Source: Bacteroidaceae bacterium
Lineage (GTDB): Bacteria; Bacteroidota; Bacteroidia; Bacteroidales; Bacteroidaceae
Direction: 5' to 3'
Length of the DNA stretch: 64,000 nt
Assembly: GCA_017615835.1 (NCBI GenBank)
Contig: JAFZZI010000016.1
Location: 1 to 64,000, forward strand
Numbering within the stretch: position 1 is the stretch's first letter; each line of letters begins with the position of its first letter. Under the pieces are notes generated by a model. It saw only the letters and a program-made list of their open reading frames with translations, was not told the origin of the DNA and made no database searches. Position numbers and translations under genes: made by a program. Shown here in pieces: positions 17,799 to 27,643 of the stretch.

Positions 17799-18470
17799 AT
17801 GAAGAATATGAATCGAACAATCAACAGAATCATTCTTACGGTTTTCATCGTAATTGCAGTTGCTTCGTGTAAGAAAGAGCCCGTAAGAATAGCCTGTGTA
17901 GGTGACAGCATCACTTACGGACACGGCATTGCAAACCGTGAGCGCGACACCTACCCTGCCCTTCTTGACTCACTGCTTGGTTCCGGCTACGATGTCCGGA
18001 ATTTCGGCATTTCCGGACGAACCCTCATGAACTGCGGCGATTTTCCGTACATGTCCGAGCAAATATACCGGGAAGCCCTTGATTTTGCGCCTCAGATTGT
18101 TACCATTATGCTTGGTACAAACGACAGCAAGCCTCAGAACTGGACCTGCAAGAACAACTTCAAATCGGACCTCAAGTTGCTGATAGACAGTTTCAGGGAA
18201 CTACCGTCCAAACCTGATGTGTTGCTTTGCCTACCGGTACCGGCCATGGGTGGAGCATGGGGAATAAACGACAGTGTCATATACAACGGTGTCATTCCTT
18301 ACATCAAAGAAGTAGCGTCCGAGGAAGGAATCAGACTGATTGACCTGAATACGCCGATGCAGTCGCACCGCGAGTATTTCCCAGACACCATTCATCCCGA
18401 CGAGGAGGGACAGAAAAAAATCTCTGAAATAATACTTCCAGTTATAAAGAGCATCAAAAGAAAGCGTTAA
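17799..18470 (+). CDS. SGNH/GDSL-type esterase lipoprotein
   Basis: The 223-residue product has a signal peptide ending in the lipobox AVASC, so it is predicted to be lipidated and attached to an envelope membrane. The SGNH blocks are GDSIT (nucleophile Ser), a Gly in the GISGRT stretch, LGTND (Asn) and DTIHPDEEG (Asp/His). Such enzymes remove acyl or acetyl groups from carbohydrates or lipids; the substrate is not evident. It lies 28 nt after the DAHP synthase gene and 17 nt before an ABC transporter, so co-transcription is likely. A second ATG at 17808 is an equally possible start. Confidence 0.85.
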   Translation: MKNMNRTINRIILTVFIVIAVASCKKEPVRIACVGDSITYGHGIANRERDTYPALLDSLLGSGYDVRNFGISGRTLMNCGDFPYMSEQIYREALDFAPQIVTIMLGTNDSKPQNWTCKNNFKSDLKLLIDSFRELPSKPDVLLCLPVPAMGGAWGINDSVIYNGVIPYIKEVASEEGIRLIDLNTPMQSHREYFPDTIHPDEEGQKKISEIILPVIKSIKRKR

Positions 18471-18487
18471 CTATCACACATAAACTG

Positions 18488-19414
18488 ATGAATCCAATTC
18501 TTAAAATCGAGAATGTCTCAAAGACTTACACAGGGCACAAAGCTCTGGATGATGTCTCGCTTGAGATTCCGCAAGGTTCAATCTACGGTCTTCTGGGACC
18601 AAACGGTGCCGGCAAGACCACACTTATCCGTGTCGTGAACAGAATAACCATACCCGATTGTGGAAAGGTTATCTTTGACGGACACGAAATTACAATTGAC
18701 GACATTTTCAGTATCGGCTACATGCCTGAAGAGCGTGGGCTATACAAGAAAATGCGCGTTGGCGACCAGGCAATGTTTTTCGCACGCCTCAAGGGCATGG
18801 AGATTACTAAAGCCAACAAAAAACTTCATGAATGGTTTGACCGTCTGGAGATGAGCGACTGGTGGGGCAAGAAGATTGAAGACCTGTCAAAAGGTATGGC
18901 ACAGAAGGTACAGTTCATCTGTACGGTAGTACACGAGCCCAAACTGCTTATCTTCGATGAGCCATTCTCCGGCTTCGACCCAATCAATGCGGATATCCTG
19001 AAGCGCGAGATTCTTGGTTTGCGTGACAGGGGCGCCACTGTGATATTCTCAACCCACAACATGGAATCAGTCGAGGAAATATGTGACGACATCACACTCA
19101 TCAATAAATCGCACAACATTCTTTCCGGTTCTGTTGATGAGATTCGCCGCAAAGCCGGAGGAAACACATTCCTCGTAACCTATAAGGATCTGGAACAGCC
19201 TTTGGACGAATTGCTTTCCGGAAAGGCAGAATGTATAGGCCTTCCCGAAGGCATTATCGGAGGGTACACCCAGCAGAAGGTTCACATTCAGTCCGATGAC
19301 TATGTACGCGATGTCATTGCACTGCTGAACGGAAGCAGCAGACTTCGCTCTTTCCAGGAAGTGATTCCAAGTATGAACGATATTTTCATCCGCGCCGTCA
19401 ACGGCACATTGTAA
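18488..19414 (+). CDS. ABC transporter ATP-binding protein (NatA-like)
   Basis: This 308-residue ATPase has Walker A GPNGAGKT (37-44), a signature loop LSKGM, Walker B LLIFDEPFSG (about 154-163) and the H-loop STHNME. The C-terminal extension is of the type found in NatA/YhaQ-like exporters paired with ABC-2 permeases. The signature LSKGM instead of LSGGQ is common in this subfamily. The permease gene starts 12 nt downstream. Substrate is unknown; Na+ or drug export is known for relatives. Confidence 0.9.
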   Translation: MNPILKIENVSKTYTGHKALDDVSLEIPQGSIYGLLGPNGAGKTTLIRVVNRITIPDCGKVIFDGHEITIDDIFSIGYMPEERGLYKKMRVGDQAMFFARLKGMEITKANKKLHEWFDRLEMSDWWGKKIEDLSKGMAQKVQFICTVVHEPKLLIFDEPFSGFDPINADILKREILGLRDRGATVIFSTHNMESVEEICDDITLINKSHNILSGSVDEIRRKAGGNTFLVTYKDLEQPLDELLSGKAECIGLPEGIIGGYTQQKVHIQSDDYVRDVIALLNGSSRLRSFQEVIPSMNDIFIRAVNGTL

Positions 19415-19426
19415 AAAACTACAGTC

Positions 19427-20713
19427 ATGAACAAAACAGGAATAATAATTGGTCGCGAATTCTGGGAAAGAGTTCGCAAAAAGTCATTCATCATAACCAC
19501 CATTCTGACCCCTATCCTGATGATAGGACTTTGTCTGGCACCGACTCTCATGATGTTGCATGACACAAGCGATGTCAGAAAAATAGTAGTTCTGGACGAA
19601 ACCGAGGGCCAGTTTGTAGGCCGCTCACTCCAATCTGACAAGAGTGTGGAATACCAGCTCCTTGAAAACATCAGCCGAAAGGAAGCCAGTGCAAAGTACA
19701 GCGATGAGAAGTCTGCCTTCGGAATCCTATGGATAGGTAGCGACATTCTTGAGCACACCGATCACATACAGCTGATTTCGAACGCTTCGTCATCACTCAT
19801 GCTTGAAGAGAAGATTTCCGACCAGGTCTCCGAAATCCTGCGCACAGAGAAACTGCGCAGCTACAACATTGACGGACTTGACAAGATTATCGCAGAATCA
19901 AACATCAGAGTCTCTCTCTCTACAATGAAGAATGACGGTTCGGGCGATGAGGAGAATATGGAGAAGACATCTACCGCGGCCTCAATGGTTTTCAGCATGA
20001 TTCTTGGAATGCTTCTGTACATGTTCATCATATTATACGGACAACAGGTCCTCACTACCGTAATCGAAGAGAAACAGAGTCGTGTACTTGATGTCATGGT
20101 GACATCGTGCTCCCCGTTCCAAATGATGATGGGAAAGATTCTGGGCATCGCCGCTGTTGCAGCGGTACAGGTCCTTATCTGGGGGTTGCTTATTACCATA
20201 GCCAGTACCATACTTACGCCAATGATACCTGTCGAGGCCATGGATGCCACTTCCGGGTTATCTGCCGCTACCGCAAAGTTCGGCAACATCCTATTCATTC
20301 TGAAACTCTTCCTGTGTCTGCTTCTTTACATAGTTGGAGGCTTTCTCCTTTACGCATCACTCTACGCTGCAGCAGGCTCTTCCGTTGACTCAGCACAAGA
20401 TGCCCAACAGTTCAGCACTATCATACTGCTTCCCATCGTGATGGGTGTAATAGTCATGATGTCAGTGTACAACAACCCCGATTCGGGACTTGCCTTCTGG
20501 TGCTCCATGATTCCATTCACCTCACCTATTGTCATGATGGCAAGAATACCTTTCGATGTCCCGGACTGGCAGATTATCCTGTCGCTGCTGATTCTGTATG
20601 CCAGCTTTATACTGACCACATGGCTGGCGGCACGAATATACAGGATAGGAATATTCATGCACGGCCGAAAACCGTCATGGAAAGATCTGGGGAACTGGCT
20701 GCGGACAAAATAA
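19427..20713 (+). CDS. ABC-2 type permease (NatB-like)
   Basis: This 428-residue membrane protein has one N-terminal transmembrane helix (about 22-42), a ~140-residue extracytoplasmic domain and five or six C-terminal helices, the layout of NatB/YhaP permeases. The segment EKQSRVLDVMVTSCSPFQMMMGKI is the coupling region typical of ABC-2 permeases. It pairs with the ATPase 12 nt upstream. It ends 15 nt before the convergent AraC gene with no clear terminator between them. Confidence 0.88.
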   Translation: MNKTGIIIGREFWERVRKKSFIITTILTPILMIGLCLAPTLMMLHDTSDVRKIVVLDETEGQFVGRSLQSDKSVEYQLLENISRKEASAKYSDEKSAFGILWIGSDILEHTDHIQLISNASSSLMLEEKISDQVSEILRTEKLRSYNIDGLDKIIAESNIRVSLSTMKNDGSGDEENMEKTSTAASMVFSMILGMLLYMFIILYGQQVLTTVIEEKQSRVLDVMVTSCSPFQMMMGKILGIAAVAAVQVLIWGLLITIASTILTPMIPVEAMDATSGLSAATAKFGNILFILKLFLCLLLYIVGGFLLYASLYAAAGSSVDSAQDAQQFSTIILLPIVMGVIVMMSVYNNPDSGLAFWCSMIPFTSPIVMMARIPFDVPDWQIILSLLILYASFILTTWLAARIYRIGIFMHGRKPSWKDLGNWLRTK

Positions 20714-20728
20714 CCTCAATGCCTGTTC

Positions 20729-21646
20729 TTACTCCTGGCGGTATTGACTCGGAGTCCGTCCTGCCTTGTTCTTGAAGAACTTGAAAAAGAAAGACTGGTT
20801 CGGGAAGTTCAATACCGCCGCTACCTCCTTAATGGATAGTTCTGAATGCTTCAGCAGGTTCTTGGCTGAAAGAATCACCAGTTCGTCAATCCATTGTGGA
20901 CCGGACTTACCGCTGACATCCTTGACCACCTTAGACAAGTATTTGGGAGTAACACACATCTTGTCTGCATAGAACTGCATCTGCCTCTCATTAACATAGT
21001 AGGTGGATGCAAGTTTCATAAACTGCTCGAACATCAAGCGCTGCCGTGTGGATTTCTGGTCATCAACGACAGGCTGTTCGTTCATTTTGCTGCGCAGGAA
21101 ACCGGCAAACTGATAAAAAACAGATGTCATTATGGCCCTCACACTTTCCGTCACATAAGTCTGTCTCGATTTAATGACCTCTTCGACAATGTCGAAATAG
21201 CGTTCCAACAGATTGTATTCCTTATCGGAAAGCAAAATGCACGGATTACGCAACACTTCCAAAGCTGCCTGAATGACATTACTCAGATCAATTCCTGAAT
21301 TTTGGAAAAAATCGGTTGTCACATTTATCAGACTGAAACTGACCTTCCTGTCTGAAATCCCTCCTGTAGAATTGAATTGGACAATATTGCCTGGCGTAAC
21401 GACCATCAGCATACCCTTGCAAAGCGTGTATTCATTCAGATTGACGCTGCATCTGATAGTTCCTTCATGACAATAGGCTGCAAGATAACTGTCTATATAG
21501 AAGGGGTGGCCCAACTGGCTGAAATCAGATTCCTCACAGCAACGGGCAACGACAAGCCTGTCCTCCAATCCCACTATTTCGCCGGTTGATATCATTTTCC
21601 TCACCATGTAGGGATTCACGCGAACCTCATCTAAACGAGTATCCAT
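20729..21646 (-). CDS. AraC-family transcriptional regulator
   Basis: The product has 305 residues with an N-terminal cupin-like sensing region and a C-terminal double helix-turn-helix (about 205-300; KMCVTPKYLSKVVK and SIKEVAAVLNFPNQSFFFKFFKNKAGRTPSQYR). It is divergent from the tolC-hlyD-ABC2 efflux operon across 151 bp and most likely controls it. An upstream ATG at 21676 is open, but a TATTTTTG -7 box sits at 21664-21671 inside that extension, so the ATG at 21646 is taken as the start. Confidence 0.87.
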   Translation of the reverse strand: MDTRLDEVRVNPYMVRKMISTGEIVGLEDRLVVARCCEESDFSQLGHPFYIDSYLAAYCHEGTIRCSVNLNEYTLCKGMLMVVTPGNIVQFNSTGGISDRKVSFSLINVTTDFFQNSGIDLSNVIQAALEVLRNPCILLSDKEYNLLERYFDIVEEVIKSRQTYVTESVRAIMTSVFYQFAGFLRSKMNEQPVVDDQKSTRQRLMFEQFMKLASTYYVNERQMQFYADKMCVTPKYLSKVVKDVSGKSGPQWIDELVILSAKNLLKHSELSIKEVAAVLNFPNQSFFFKFFKNKAGRTPSQYRQE

Positions 21647-21663
21647 TTCGTCATGTTTTGCGC

Positions 21664-21671
21664 CAAAAATA
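21664..21671 (-). promoter_or_regulatory. -7 box for the araC-type gene
   Basis: The minus strand reads TATTTTTG, an exact TAnnTTTG. A small palindrome CACGAAACGTG (21674-21684) lies just upstream of it and could be a regulator contact. No -33 box was recognised. Confidence 0.45.
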
Positions 21672-21769
21672 CACACGAAACGTGATTTTCTATATTAAAA
21701 AAGATAAAAATTCGACTTTTAGATACATTTTGTGCAATTTTTTGTTTATTAAAACATCTTTTCTTTGCC

Positions 21770-21777
21770 TACTTTTG
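21770..21777 (+). promoter_or_regulatory. -7 box for the efflux operon
   Basis: TACTTTTG matches TAnnTTTG exactly, with TTTA 21 bp upstream (21745-21748) and a full TTTG at 21741-21744 at longer spacing. It lies 20 bp before the tolC-like ATG. Confidence 0.5.
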
Positions 21778-21797
21778 CAGCATAAACAACAAGTCCT

Positions 21798-23291
21798 ATG
21801 AAAAGTGCAAGACAAATCATCCGGTTGACTGCCCTTACACTGGCCATCATGGTCAGCACGGGAGTCCAGTCTCAGACTATCCTGTCACTTCAGGAGTGTC
21901 GGGACATGGCTCTGAAGAATAACCGGGAATCGGCAATCGCTCAAGAAAAAGTAACCGCCGCCGGATATGACAGAAAGGCGGCCCGTTCCAACTACTTCCC
22001 CAAAGTCTCAATTACCGGCGGTTACCTGCATAATGGTGACAATATTTCACTGCTTAGTCCTGATTTGCAGAACGGCATATCAAACATAGGCACCGCAGTC
22101 GGCAATATCGTATCGGGCATACAGACCGATCCTCAGTTCATGGCGCTGCTCTACAATAGTCCCACACTGCAGTATCTGGCATCCAAACTGATGACCTCAG
22201 ACTTATCCGGAAAACTTAACAACCTTGGAACCAGCATTGCTGACCGCTTCACCTTCGACATCAGCAACCTCTATGTGGGTGCCATATCTGTCGAGGAGCC
22301 TATCTATGTCGGCGGCAAGATACGTGCATATAACAAGGTGACAGCATATGCCGAAGAGTTAGCAGCCACTCAGCTTGAAGGTGAAGACCGCAAGATAATG
22401 GTTGCGACAGACGAGGCCTATTGGCAGGTCGTATCGGTAGCCGATAAGCTGAAACTGGCAGACCAGTATGTCGATCTTCTGAAAAAACTTGATAGCGACG
22501 TGGAAAAGATGAAGAATGAAGGCGTTGCGACAGAATCAGATCTTCTATCGGTAAAGGTTAAGCTTAATGAGGCCGAAATGACTCAACTGAAGGCCCAGAA
22601 CGGACTTGTACTGGCAAAGATGCTGCTGTGCCAGTTGTGCGGACTCGACCTTCATTCAGATATACAGCTTGCAGACGAGCGCAACACCTCTATCGATGTT
22701 CCCAAGGAACGTCTGGAATTTACTCAAGAAGACATCGAAGAGAACCGTCCAGAGCTCAAAAGTCTGAGACTGGCCACCCAGATGTACGGCCAGAAAGTCA
22801 ACATCGTCCGTTCAGATTATCTCCCCAGCATAGCCCTGATGGGCAACTACATCCTTACGAATCCCAACATAAAACACGGTTTCGAGAAAGAATTTGCAGG
22901 CACATGGAACGTAGGAGTAATCGCACGCATCCCGGTTTTCCACTTCGGAGAAGGAGTCAACAAAATCAGAAAAGCCAAGTCTGAAGCGCTCATATCACAG
23001 TACCAGCTTGAGGACATACGACAGAAGATAATGCTTCAGGCTACCCAATACGAGCAGAAATTGGCCGAAGCGGACTCAAGACTTCAGATGGCCCGCAAGA
23101 ATCTGGACAACGCCGAAGAAAACCTGCGAATGGCCAATATCGGATTCCAGGAAGGCATGCTTGAATCATCTGTAGTAATGCAGGCCCAGACAGCCTGGCT
23201 GAAGGCACATTCAGAAGAGACAGACGCCCGTATTGACCGGATTATGGCTGATGTGTATCTGCGTCAGGCTACAGGATTGTGGAACAAATGA
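21798..23291 (+). CDS. TolC-family outer-membrane efflux protein
   Basis: The 497-residue protein has a signal peptide (about 1-26) followed by two repeats of the long coiled-coil outer-membrane efflux domain (SLQECRDMALKNNRESAIAQEKV at the start; LQMARKNLDNAEENLRMA near the end). It would form the outer-membrane channel of the exporter encoded by the next three genes. The HlyD-type adaptor follows 15 nt later. An insert at about 75-150 enriched in Asn, Gly and Leu is longer than in E. coli TolC. Confidence 0.9.
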   Translation: MKSARQIIRLTALTLAIMVSTGVQSQTILSLQECRDMALKNNRESAIAQEKVTAAGYDRKAARSNYFPKVSITGGYLHNGDNISLLSPDLQNGISNIGTAVGNIVSGIQTDPQFMALLYNSPTLQYLASKLMTSDLSGKLNNLGTSIADRFTFDISNLYVGAISVEEPIYVGGKIRAYNKVTAYAEELAATQLEGEDRKIMVATDEAYWQVVSVADKLKLADQYVDLLKKLDSDVEKMKNEGVATESDLLSVKVKLNEAEMTQLKAQNGLVLAKMLLCQLCGLDLHSDIQLADERNTSIDVPKERLEFTQEDIEENRPELKSLRLATQMYGQKVNIVRSDYLPSIALMGNYILTNPNIKHGFEKEFAGTWNVGVIARIPVFHFGEGVNKIRKAKSEALISQYQLEDIRQKIMLQATQYEQKLAEADSRLQMARKNLDNAEENLRMANIGFQEGMLESSVVMQAQTAWLKAHSEETDARIDRIMADVYLRQATGLWNK

Positions 23292-23306
23292 AAATAAAAT
23301 AGAATT

Positions 23307-24296
23307 ATGGAACACAAAATTCAGAAAGCCAACATCATCATGGCCCTTTCGTCGTTGGCTGTCATTGTGGTCATTATCTGTGTTGTCGGAATCTTCACAT
23401 TCAACCGCGAAGAGGACAACATCATCCAGGGACAGGCTGAAGCCAGCGAATACCGCATTTCGAGCAAGGTTCCCGGCAGGATTCTTGAAATCCGCGTAAC
23501 AGAAGGACAAAAAGTCAATGCAGGCGACACTCTTGCCATACTCGAGGCACCGGACATACAGGCCAAGCTCGCACAGGCCGAAGCTGTACGCACAGCCGCC
23601 ACTGCCCAGAACGCAAAAGCGCAGAAGGGAGCCCGGGAGGAGGAGATCCAAGCCACATACGAAATCTGGCAAAAAGCCAAGGCCGGTCTGGAAATAATGG
23701 AGAAATCGTACCGTCGAGTAGAGAACCTGTTCAGTCAGGGAGTTGTCAGTGAGCAGAAACGTGATGAGGCCAAGGCACAGTATGATGCGGCAGCAGCTAC
23801 AGAAAAAGCGGCTCTTGCACAATACACCATGGCAAAGAACGGAGCCGAAAATGAGACTAAAGCCATGGCAGCAGCACAAATGCGTCAAGCTGAAGGCGTT
23901 GTTGCAGAAGTGAATTCATACATTGACGAGACAGTGCTCACGGCAAGCATCGCCGGTGAAGTGAGCGAGATATTCCCGATGGTGGGCGAACTTGTAGGTA
24001 CGGGCGCCCCGATAATGAATATTGCTGTAACAGACAAAATGTGGGCATCATTCAACGTGCGCGAGGATCTTCTTAAAGACATGGCAATCGAGAGTGTACA
24101 GAAAGCATACGTACCTGCGCTGGACAAGGATATCGATATCAAGATAACTTATATCAGAGACATCGGCTCATACGCTGCATGGAAAGCCACCAAGGCCAAT
24201 GGTCAGTATGACCTGAAGACATTCGAGGTCAGAGCGGTTCCGACAGAAAAGGTTCAGGGACTCCGTCCGGGCATGACAGTACTGATGAACAAGTAA
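23307..24296 (+). CDS. HlyD-family membrane fusion protein
   Basis: This 329-residue periplasmic adaptor has one N-terminal transmembrane helix (about 13-35). A biotinyl-lipoyl half motif follows (SSKVPGRILEIRVTEGQKVNAGDTLA), then a coiled coil (about 85-200) and the second lipoyl half (ETVLTASIAGEVSEIFPMVGELV). It links the inner-membrane permeases to the TolC-like channel. It lies 15 nt after tolC and 12 nt before the first permease, forming a clear operon. Confidence 0.92.
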   Translation: MEHKIQKANIIMALSSLAVIVVIICVVGIFTFNREEDNIIQGQAEASEYRISSKVPGRILEIRVTEGQKVNAGDTLAILEAPDIQAKLAQAEAVRTAATAQNAKAQKGAREEEIQATYEIWQKAKAGLEIMEKSYRRVENLFSQGVVSEQKRDEAKAQYDAAAATEKAALAQYTMAKNGAENETKAMAAAQMRQAEGVVAEVNSYIDETVLTASIAGEVSEIFPMVGELVGTGAPIMNIAVTDKMWASFNVREDLLKDMAIESVQKAYVPALDKDIDIKITYIRDIGSYAAWKATKANGQYDLKTFEVRAVPTEKVQGLRPGMTVLMNK

Positions 24297-24308
24297 ACTC
24301 CTCCGGTC

Positions 24309-25481
24309 ATGTCAGTCAGAAAAAGCAGAATATATATATTGGGCAGAAGGGAACTGGGACGGATGACAAAGCGTCCGATTTACCTGCTCGCCATGATATG
24401 TGCGCCCCTGTTCTGCTTCATCTTCTTCACCACCCTGATGGACGAGGGGCTTCCCTCCAACATTCCGGCAGGTGTGGTTGACGAAGACAACACCTCCCTT
24501 TCACGTCAGATTCTGAGGAATCTCGATTCGTTTCAGCAGACAGAAATAGTGCAACAGTATTCCAATTTTTCCGAGGCGCGCAGCGCTATGCAGGAAGGTA
24601 AAATATACGCATTCTATTACATCCCGGCCGGAACGACTGAAAAGACTCTTCGTTCCGAACAGCCAAGTATATCATTCTACACAAATGCATCATACCTGAT
24701 CGCAGCGTCACTGATGTATCGCGACATGACGATGATGTCTGAATACGCCGCTGCCGGCGTGGGACGCGAAACAATGATGGCCAGAGGTTACACAATGGAC
24801 CAGGCGATGGGGTTCCTCCAGCCAATCAGGATAGACATGCGTGCTGTGGGCAACCCTTGGCTCAACTATTCCATCTACCTCAACAACACCCTGCTTCCGG
24901 CAGCCCTTATGCTGATGATTATGCTGGTAACAGTCTTTTCAGTGCACACTGAGCTAAAGGACGGGACTTCTTATGAATGGCTTGACGAAGCAGATGGAAA
25001 TATCGTGGTGGCGGCAATCGGCAAGCTTCTGCCGCAAACCGTCATTTTTTCTGTCATGTCCTGTCTATATCTCATATGGCTGTATGGTTTTCTCGGTTTT
25101 CCACTACGAAGCGGACTCCTTCCGATGCTGCTTGCGGCCGTAATGCTGGTAATGGCCTCTCAGGGATTCGCATTGTTCATCTCTTCAGCCATTCCTTCAC
25201 TGAGATGGGCCCTCAGCCTATGTACGCTTTGGGGAGTACTCTCATTTCCCATTTGCGGTTTTTCATTCCCCGTCATGGCCATGCCTCCCGCACTTCAGGC
25301 CCTGTCATACTTCTTCCCGTTAAGGTACTACTTTCTCATATATGTTGACCAGGCGCTGAACGGATTATCCTTATCCTACTCCGTATGGTACTATACGGCA
25401 TTGTTAGGATTCATGATGTTGCCGCTGACTGATATCAGGCTACTGAAACGCACGGCGCTTAAATACGAATACACTTACTGA
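24309..25481 (+). CDS. ABC-2 type permease, first of pair
   Basis: This 390-residue membrane protein of the YhhJ/YbhS type has an N-terminal helix (about 21-41), a periplasmic domain of ~150 residues and five or six C-terminal helices. It probably forms a heterodimer with the following gene, which starts 6 nt after its stop and has the same layout. No ATP-binding subunit is encoded in this operon, so the ATPase must come from elsewhere, or transport is energised differently. Confidence 0.87.
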   Translation: MSVRKSRIYILGRRELGRMTKRPIYLLAMICAPLFCFIFFTTLMDEGLPSNIPAGVVDEDNTSLSRQILRNLDSFQQTEIVQQYSNFSEARSAMQEGKIYAFYYIPAGTTEKTLRSEQPSISFYTNASYLIAASLMYRDMTMMSEYAAAGVGRETMMARGYTMDQAMGFLQPIRIDMRAVGNPWLNYSIYLNNTLLPAALMLMIMLVTVFSVHTELKDGTSYEWLDEADGNIVVAAIGKLLPQTVIFSVMSCLYLIWLYGFLGFPLRSGLLPMLLAAVMLVMASQGFALFISSAIPSLRWALSLCTLWGVLSFPICGFSFPVMAMPPALQALSYFFPLRYYFLIYVDQALNGLSLSYSVWYYTALLGFMMLPLTDIRLLKRTALKYEYTY

Positions 25482-25487
25482 CAAACT

Positions 25488-26759
25488 ATGGAGAACAATT
25501 GGTTTAAAACTCTTATAAGCGTTGCTGTCAATGAGATGAATCATGCGCTCAAGGACTCAGGAGTACTTCTGTTCTTCGTAGTAGTTCCCCTGCTCTATCC
25601 GTTGCTGTACGCATACCTTTACAACGGCGAGACAATACACGAAGTTCCTGTCGTCGCCGTTGATGAGTGCCATTCGGCAGAGAGCCGCCAGTTCCTGCGC
25701 AAAGCAGACGGGACTCCCGATCTGAAGATTATCTCATACTGCGCCGACATCGGGGAGGCCCGCGAACTGATACGCAGACACAAAGCGTACGGACTAATCC
25801 ACATTCCCTCTGATTTCTCGAAAGAACTTGCTGAAGGCCGTCAGGCTACGGTCAACACTTACAGCGACATGAGCGGACTGCTTTATTACAAAGCCCTGCT
25901 CAGCGGATGCACTCAAGTATCACTCTCCATGAACAGGGAAATAAAAATGACACGCCTTTCCGGAATGTCAGACAGAGAGAAGGAGGTGATGACAAAACCT
26001 ATAGAATATGACTATGTCGCAATGTTCAATCCCCAAAACGGATTCTGCACCTTTCTGATTCCCGCTGTACTCATTCTCCTCATCCAGCAGACTATGGTAC
26101 TCGGAGTATCACTTCTTGCAGGGACAGAAAGGGAACGCCGCATGAAAGGACTGGAGATTATCGGCGATTACAATACCAGTCCGTTGGCTATTCTTGCGGG
26201 ACGGGGAATGTGCTACTTTATTATTTATTCAGGAATCTGTCTCTATACCCTGTGCATTGTGCCCAAAATGTTCAACCTCATACAACTGTGGCAGCCTCAG
26301 GACATCATTCTGTTCTGCATCCCTTACATCCTGTCATGTGTTTTCTTTGCGATATCCATCTCATACTTTGTAAAAGAGAGGGAAAGTTGCTTCCTGTTGT
26401 TTGTGTTCGCCTCAGTACCCTTGCTGTTCATGTCCGGAATATCGTGGCCGGCTTCCAACATACCCGCTTTTTGGAAATGGTTCTCATACATTTTCCCGTC
26501 AACCTTCGGAATCAACGGTTTCGTACGAATGACAAATACAGGAGCAAGTCTTTATCAGATACGACATGAATATATTTGCCTATGGATTCAGACAGGCTTC
26601 TATTTCATGATGTCAGTAATGATTTACATCCGTCTGTTCCGCTCCGACTACATGCCGGACGTAAAGTACATAAGACAGGCAGCACTGCAGAGAATCAACC
26701 GCAGAAAGGAGAAAATAGGTGAACGTGTAAACAGAATCAGGACAAAGTTTGATCGTTAA
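25488..26759 (+). CDS. ABC-2 type permease, second of pair
   Basis: This 423-residue protein has the same layout as its upstream neighbour: an N-terminal helix, a large extracytoplasmic domain, and C-terminal helices ending in a basic cytoplasmic tail (RRKEKIGERVNRIRTKFDR). It is last in the efflux operon. Its final 23 bases overlap the 3' end of the convergent LytTR gene. Confidence 0.87.
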   Translation: MENNWFKTLISVAVNEMNHALKDSGVLLFFVVVPLLYPLLYAYLYNGETIHEVPVVAVDECHSAESRQFLRKADGTPDLKIISYCADIGEARELIRRHKAYGLIHIPSDFSKELAEGRQATVNTYSDMSGLLYYKALLSGCTQVSLSMNREIKMTRLSGMSDREKEVMTKPIEYDYVAMFNPQNGFCTFLIPAVLILLIQQTMVLGVSLLAGTERERRMKGLEIIGDYNTSPLAILAGRGMCYFIIYSGICLYTLCIVPKMFNLIQLWQPQDIILFCIPYILSCVFFAISISYFVKERESCFLLFVFASVPLLFMSGISWPASNIPAFWKWFSYIFPSTFGINGFVRMTNTGASLYQIRHEYICLWIQTGFYFMMSVMIYIRLFRSDYMPDVKYIRQAALQRINRRKEKIGERVNRIRTKFDR

Positions 26760-27612
26760 CCAGAGCAAGCTTTCCTATTATTTGGTCTGCATACGTCTTT
26801 GACACGGGAATATGCGGGGCTCCGTCGTATTCAAGTTCTGCATACATACCGTCAGGTTCCTTCTGTATAACCTTGACATGCCTCAGGTTGATAAAATAAG
26901 AACGGTGGCAGCGAACCAGATTATTCTGCATGCATACCTCCTCAAGTTCCTTCATCTTGTTGCGCAGCTGATACTTGACCATCCTGTCATTCTTCATGTA
27001 ACAGATTATGACATAATTGTTGGCAGCCTCAATATAGAGCACAAGACCTGCTGCGACAACAAGTTTCAGATTATTCTGTGAGTCACGGAAATGAATGGGG
27101 CTGGATTCATTTCCAATCTGACCGGATGCATATTTCCGGATAGTGTCGTCACGTTCTTCCACCTGAATGCCTTTATAGTTCAATTCAGACAACAGATTAA
27201 CAGTAACATAGGGAAACACCATCGTTGACAATGCTATCAGGAACATCGAAGGCAACAGAGTAAAGTATGGTTCGGAGCGGTGATTCATCAGCCAATTGAA
27301 TAGAGTGAAGAACATCACTATGACAACCATCTCAACAAACTCCCACATCACGAACTGGAAACGTCCCAGATCCATTCTGTTTCGTACAAGCAGCATTGCC
27401 AGACGGCTGATCAGAGTACATACAAGCTGAATGGAGGTCATGATAATAGCTCTGAAGGCAAGCTGATTGATATCCACATCAAACAATATGTCTATATGAA
27501 GAGGCTTGAAAACAATAAGATAGAAAAAGGTAAAAAGAGGCATGAGCAGAATATAGCATATCATCATGCCCTGATCGAAATATGATTCCGGAATCTTCCT
27601 CATAAGCAGCAA
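26737..27612 (-). CDS. Membrane-anchored LytTR-domain transcription regulator
   Basis: The 291-residue product has four hydrophobic segments in the first ~145 residues and a C-terminal LytTR DNA-binding domain (about 185-285; YIEAANNYVIICYMKNDRM, NLVRCHRSYFINLRHV). It lacks a receiver domain, so membrane helices replace phospho-signalling. This is a known Bacteroidetes layout. The ATG at 27612 lies only 8 nt after the expected transcription start; an ATG at 27603 is an alternative. The upstream region holds direct repeats that could be its own binding sites. Confidence 0.87.
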   Translation of the reverse strand: MLLMRKIPESYFDQGMMICYILLMPLFTFFYLIVFKPLHIDILFDVDINQLAFRAIIMTSIQLVCTLISRLAMLLVRNRMDLGRFQFVMWEFVEMVVIVMFFTLFNWLMNHRSEPYFTLLPSMFLIALSTMVFPYVTVNLLSELNYKGIQVEERDDTIRKYASGQIGNESSPIHFRDSQNNLKLVVAAGLVLYIEAANNYVIICYMKNDRMVKYQLRNKMKELEEVCMQNNLVRCHRSYFINLRHVKVIQKEPDGMYAELEYDGAPHIPVSKTYADQIIGKLALVNDQTLS

Positions 27613-27626
27613 CTGTGATTACTCTG

Positions 27627-27634
27627 CAAATATA
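27627..27634 (-). promoter_or_regulatory. -7 box for the LytTR gene
   Basis: The minus strand reads TATATTTG, an exact TAnnTTTG, with TTTG (27654-27651) 16 bp upstream, slightly close for a -33 box. Confidence 0.5.
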
Positions 27635-27643
27635 GTGGTTATA

